Shown one piece after another: positions 5,778-7,388 of a stretch of DNA of 7,388 nt. Both the position numbers and the translations under genes were made by a program. The stretch comes from Candidatus Competibacteraceae bacterium. Its GTDB lineage: Bacteria > Pseudomonadota > Gammaproteobacteria > Competibacterales > Competibacteraceae. Below the pieces are notes generated by a model that was not told where the DNA came from, searched no databases, and saw nothing but the letters and a program-made list of their open reading frames with translations. Location of the stretch: NCBI GenBank assembly GCA_020445005.1, contig JAGRHM010000066.1:1-7388 (forward strand), given 5' to 3'. Each line of letters opens with the position of its first letter. The first letter of the stretch is position 1.

Positions 5778-7241
5778 ATGCAATATCGGGATTTGCGGGA
5801 TTTCATCGCCCAATTGGAACAACTCGGCGAATTGAAACGTATCCGGGTCGCCATCGATCCCCATTTGGAAATGACTGAAATTTGTGACCGGGTACTGCGC
5901 GCCGGCGGGCCGGCGATTCTGTTTGAGAATCCCAAGGGTCATACGATCCCAGTGTTGGGCAATCTGTTTGGCACGCCACGCCGGGTGGCGCTGGGTATGG
6001 GCGCTGATGATGTGGACGCCTTGCGGGAAGTAGGCAAACTGCTGGCGTTTCTCAAGGAGCCTGACCCACCGAAAGGGATGCGCGATGCCTGGGAGAAACT
6101 GCCGATCTTCAAGAAAGTGCTGGATATGGCGCCGAAAAAGGTGAGTCGTCCCCCGTGCCAGGCGCAGGTCATCGAAGCAGCGGATATCGATTTGGCGCGG
6201 TTGCCGGTGCAACACTGCTGGCCGGAGGATGCCGGGCGGTTGATTACCTGGGGTCTGGTGGTCACCCGGGGACCGAACAAGCCGCGCCAGAATCTGGGCA
6301 TCTACCGTCAGCAGGTCATCGGGCGAAATAAGGTCATCATGCGCTGGCTGGCGCATCGGGGCGGGGCACTGGATTTTCGCGACTGGCAACAGGCCCGGCC
6401 CGGCGAGCCGTTTCCCATCGCCGTGGCGCTGGGCGCCGATCCCGCGACCATTCTGGCAGCGGTGACGCCAGTGCCCGATACGCTGTCGGAGTACGCCTTT
6501 GCCGGGTTGCTGCGCGGATCGCGCACGGAGCTGGCGCAATGCCTGAATAGCGATTTGCAAGTGCCGGCCAGCGCAGAGTTTGTGTTGGAGGGGCATATCG
6601 CACCAGGCGAAACGGCGCTGGAGGGGCCGTTTGGCGACCATACCGGTTATTACAATGAAACCGATCATTTTCCGGTGTTTACCATCGACCGCATCACCCA
6701 TCGCGAGCAGCCGATTTATCACAGCACCTATACCGGACGACCGCCAGATGAACCTGCCATTCTCGGCATGGCCTTAAATGAAGTGTTCGTACCGATTTTG
6801 CAAAAGCAGTTTCCCGAAATCGTCGATTTTTACTTGCCGCCGGAAGGCTGTTCCTACCGCTTGGCCGTGGTAGCGATGCGCAAGCAGTATCCGGGCCACG
6901 CCAAGCGGGTGATGCTGGGCGTGTGGTCGTTCCTGCGGCAGTTTATGTACACCAAGTTCGTGATTGTCGTCGATGAGGATGTGAACACCCGCGACTGGAA
7001 GGATGTCATCTGGGCGATGACCACCCGCATGGACCCAGCGCGGGATACGGTGATCATTGAAAATACGCCGATTGACTATTTGGACTTTGCTTCGCCAGTG
7101 TCGGGACTCGGTTCAAAAATTGGCTTTGACGCGACCAGTAAATGGCCGGGCGAGACGACGCGGGAATGGGGCCGACCTATTACGATGAGCCTTGAGGTAA
7201 AACAACGAGTTGATGCACTGTGGAAGGAGTTGGGGTTGTAG
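5778..7241 (+). CDS. ubiD: 4-hydroxy-3-polyprenylbenzoate decarboxylase UbiD
   Basis: Decarboxylates 3-polyprenyl-4-hydroxybenzoate to the 2-polyprenylphenol in ubiquinone biosynthesis, using prenylated FMN supplied by UbiX (not in this window). At 487 residues it is about ten shorter than E. coli UbiD and collinear with it. Visible marks are [10 protein letters not shown] and ELKRI at the N-terminus, [14 protein letters not shown] (62-75), [14 protein letters not shown] (147-160), the cofactor and metal site [10 protein letters not shown] (170-179, Asn172 matching E. coli Asn175), [33 protein letters not shown] with Glu238 matching E. coli Glu241, and the catalytic [13 protein letters not shown] segment (282-294) with Glu282 and Asp287. 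The C-terminal part with [19 protein letters not shown] is also complete. All key residues are present, so it should be active. AGGA at 5766-5769 precedes the ATG by 8 bases. It is probably cotranscribed with the next gene. Confidence 0.97.
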   Translation: MQYRDLRDFIAQLEQLGELKRIRVAIDPHLEMTEICDRVLRAGGPAILFENPKGHTIPVLGNLFGTPRRVALGMGADDVDALREVGKLLAFLKEPDPPKGMRDAWEKLPIFKKVLDMAPKKVSRPPCQAQVIEAADIDLARLPVQHCWPEDAGRLITWGLVVTRGPNKPRQNLGIYRQQVIGRNKVIMRWLAHRGGALDFRDWQQARPGEPFPIAVALGADPATILAAVTPVPDTLSEYAFAGLLRGSRTELAQCLNSDLQVPASAEFVLEGHIAPGETALEGPFGDHTGYYNETDHFPVFTIDRITHREQPIYHSTYTGRPPDEPAILGMALNEVFVPILQKQFPEIVDFYLPPEGCSYRLAVVAMRKQYPGHAKRVMLGVWSFLRQFMYTKFVIVVDEDVNTRDWKDVIWAMTTRMDPARDTVIIENTPIDYLDFASPVSGLGSKIGFDATSKWPGETTREWGRPITMSLEVKQRVDALWKELGL

Positions 7242-7311
7242 CGCCAGCGAACTGCGCTCATGAATGGACTTCTAAACAGACCACGTCCAAATCAGAAAAA
7301 CGAGTCGATCC

Positions 7312-7388
7312 ATGCCTTATCACGTCACTCTCCAACCAAGCGGCCACGAGTTCCAGGTTGCGGATCATGAATCGGTGCTGGACGCCGC
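7312..7388 (+). CDS. N-terminus of 2Fe-2S ferredoxin-type NAD(P)H-flavin reductase (partial)
   Basis: Only 25 full codons are visible before the right edge, beginning MPYHVTLQPSGHEF and continuing through ESVLDA. The pattern of a short beta-hairpin followed by E-(S/T)-(V/I)-L-(D/E)-A is the start of plant-type 2Fe-2S ferredoxin domains; the cysteine cluster would follow outside the window. Family knowledge: ferredoxin-flavin reductases often annotated as CDP-6-deoxy-delta-3,4-glucoseen reductase lie directly after ubiD in Pseudomonas-like gammaproteobacteria, which matches this position 70 bp after ubiD. The start is the only ATG after an in-frame TAA at 7273-7275. Its ribosome binding site is weak (GAG at 7302-7304). 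A simple ferredoxin or a phenol-hydroxylase-type reductase remains possible. Confidence 0.7.
   Translation, partial: MPYHVTLQPSGHEFQVADHESVLDA

Noticed and set aside
5505..6722. Long open frame (405 codons) on the minus strand opposite ubiD
   Set aside because: It lies antisense to the unmistakable ubiD gene, also overlaps the start of dctQ, and its product is rich in Arg, Gln and His with no recognisable domain. This is the usual shadow frame in GC-rich coding DNA.
2373..7241. Idea that the FcbT-type TRAP importer and UbiD form an aromatic-acid uptake and decarboxylation unit
   Set aside because: UbiD here is collinear with the ubiquinone-pathway E. coli enzyme, is divergent from dctQM, and is followed by the usual flavin-reductase-type gene. 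There is no UbiX-like partner or regulator alongside. Adjacency alone is not enough.
7242..7311. Possible terminator after ubiD (AGCG-N5-CGCT at 7246-7258)
   Set aside because: Only 4-bp arms and no T-run; read-through into the next gene is more likely.
1..7388. CRISPR arrays, tRNA or rRNA genes, insertion sequences, phage or toxin-antitoxin genes
   Set aside because: No regularly spaced repeats, tRNA-like cloverleaf segments, transposase motifs or small paired genes were seen on either strand.

Overview
This 7.4-kb window looks like ordinary chromosome from a gammaproteobacterium. The best evidence is the complete ubiD gene, whose product is close to the E. coli UbiD protein over its whole length, followed by the start of a 2Fe-2S flavin-reductase-type gene, a pairing I recall from Pseudomonas-like genomes. 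Codons look GC-rich by eye and genes are tightly packed. The species cannot be named from the sequence.

Layout. (1) Positions 1-2132, minus strand: two translationally coupled hydrolases, first an alkaline-phosphatase-superfamily phosphohydrolase of the COG3379 type, then an alpha/beta-hydrolase cut by the left edge. Their start and stop codons overlap. (2) 2133-2372: a 240-bp divergent intergenic region with an 18-bp dyad and an AT-rich promoter-like stretch ahead of dctP. (3) 2373-3488, plus strand: a Tat-exported, TakP/FcbT1-type TRAP solute-binding protein. (4) 3489-3552: a short convergent gap filled by a strong nested palindrome. (5) 3553-5539, minus strand: the two TRAP membrane subunits, dctQ then dctM, one base apart. 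dctQ most likely starts at a TTG. (6) 5540-5777: a 238-bp divergent region with a REP-like relic and a compact hairpin/direct-repeat cluster. (7) 5778-7241, plus strand: ubiD. (8) 7312-7388, plus strand: the first 25 codons of a 2Fe-2S ferredoxin-type oxidoreductase.

How the genes work together. DctP, DctQ and DctM should form one tripartite ATP-independent periplasmic importer for an organic acid. DctP captures the ligand in the periplasm and DctQM moves it inward using an ion gradient. The genes are split: dctP converges on dctQM instead of heading a dctPQM operon. UbiD belongs to ubiquinone biosynthesis and has no evident link to the transporter. The two hydrolases probably form a small operon of unknown purpose.

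I found no convincing undescribed multi-gene system. The points worth a second look are the split TRAP locus with its palindrome, the structured non-coding DNA between dctQ and ubiD, the dyad upstream of dctP, and the coupled hydrolase pair.
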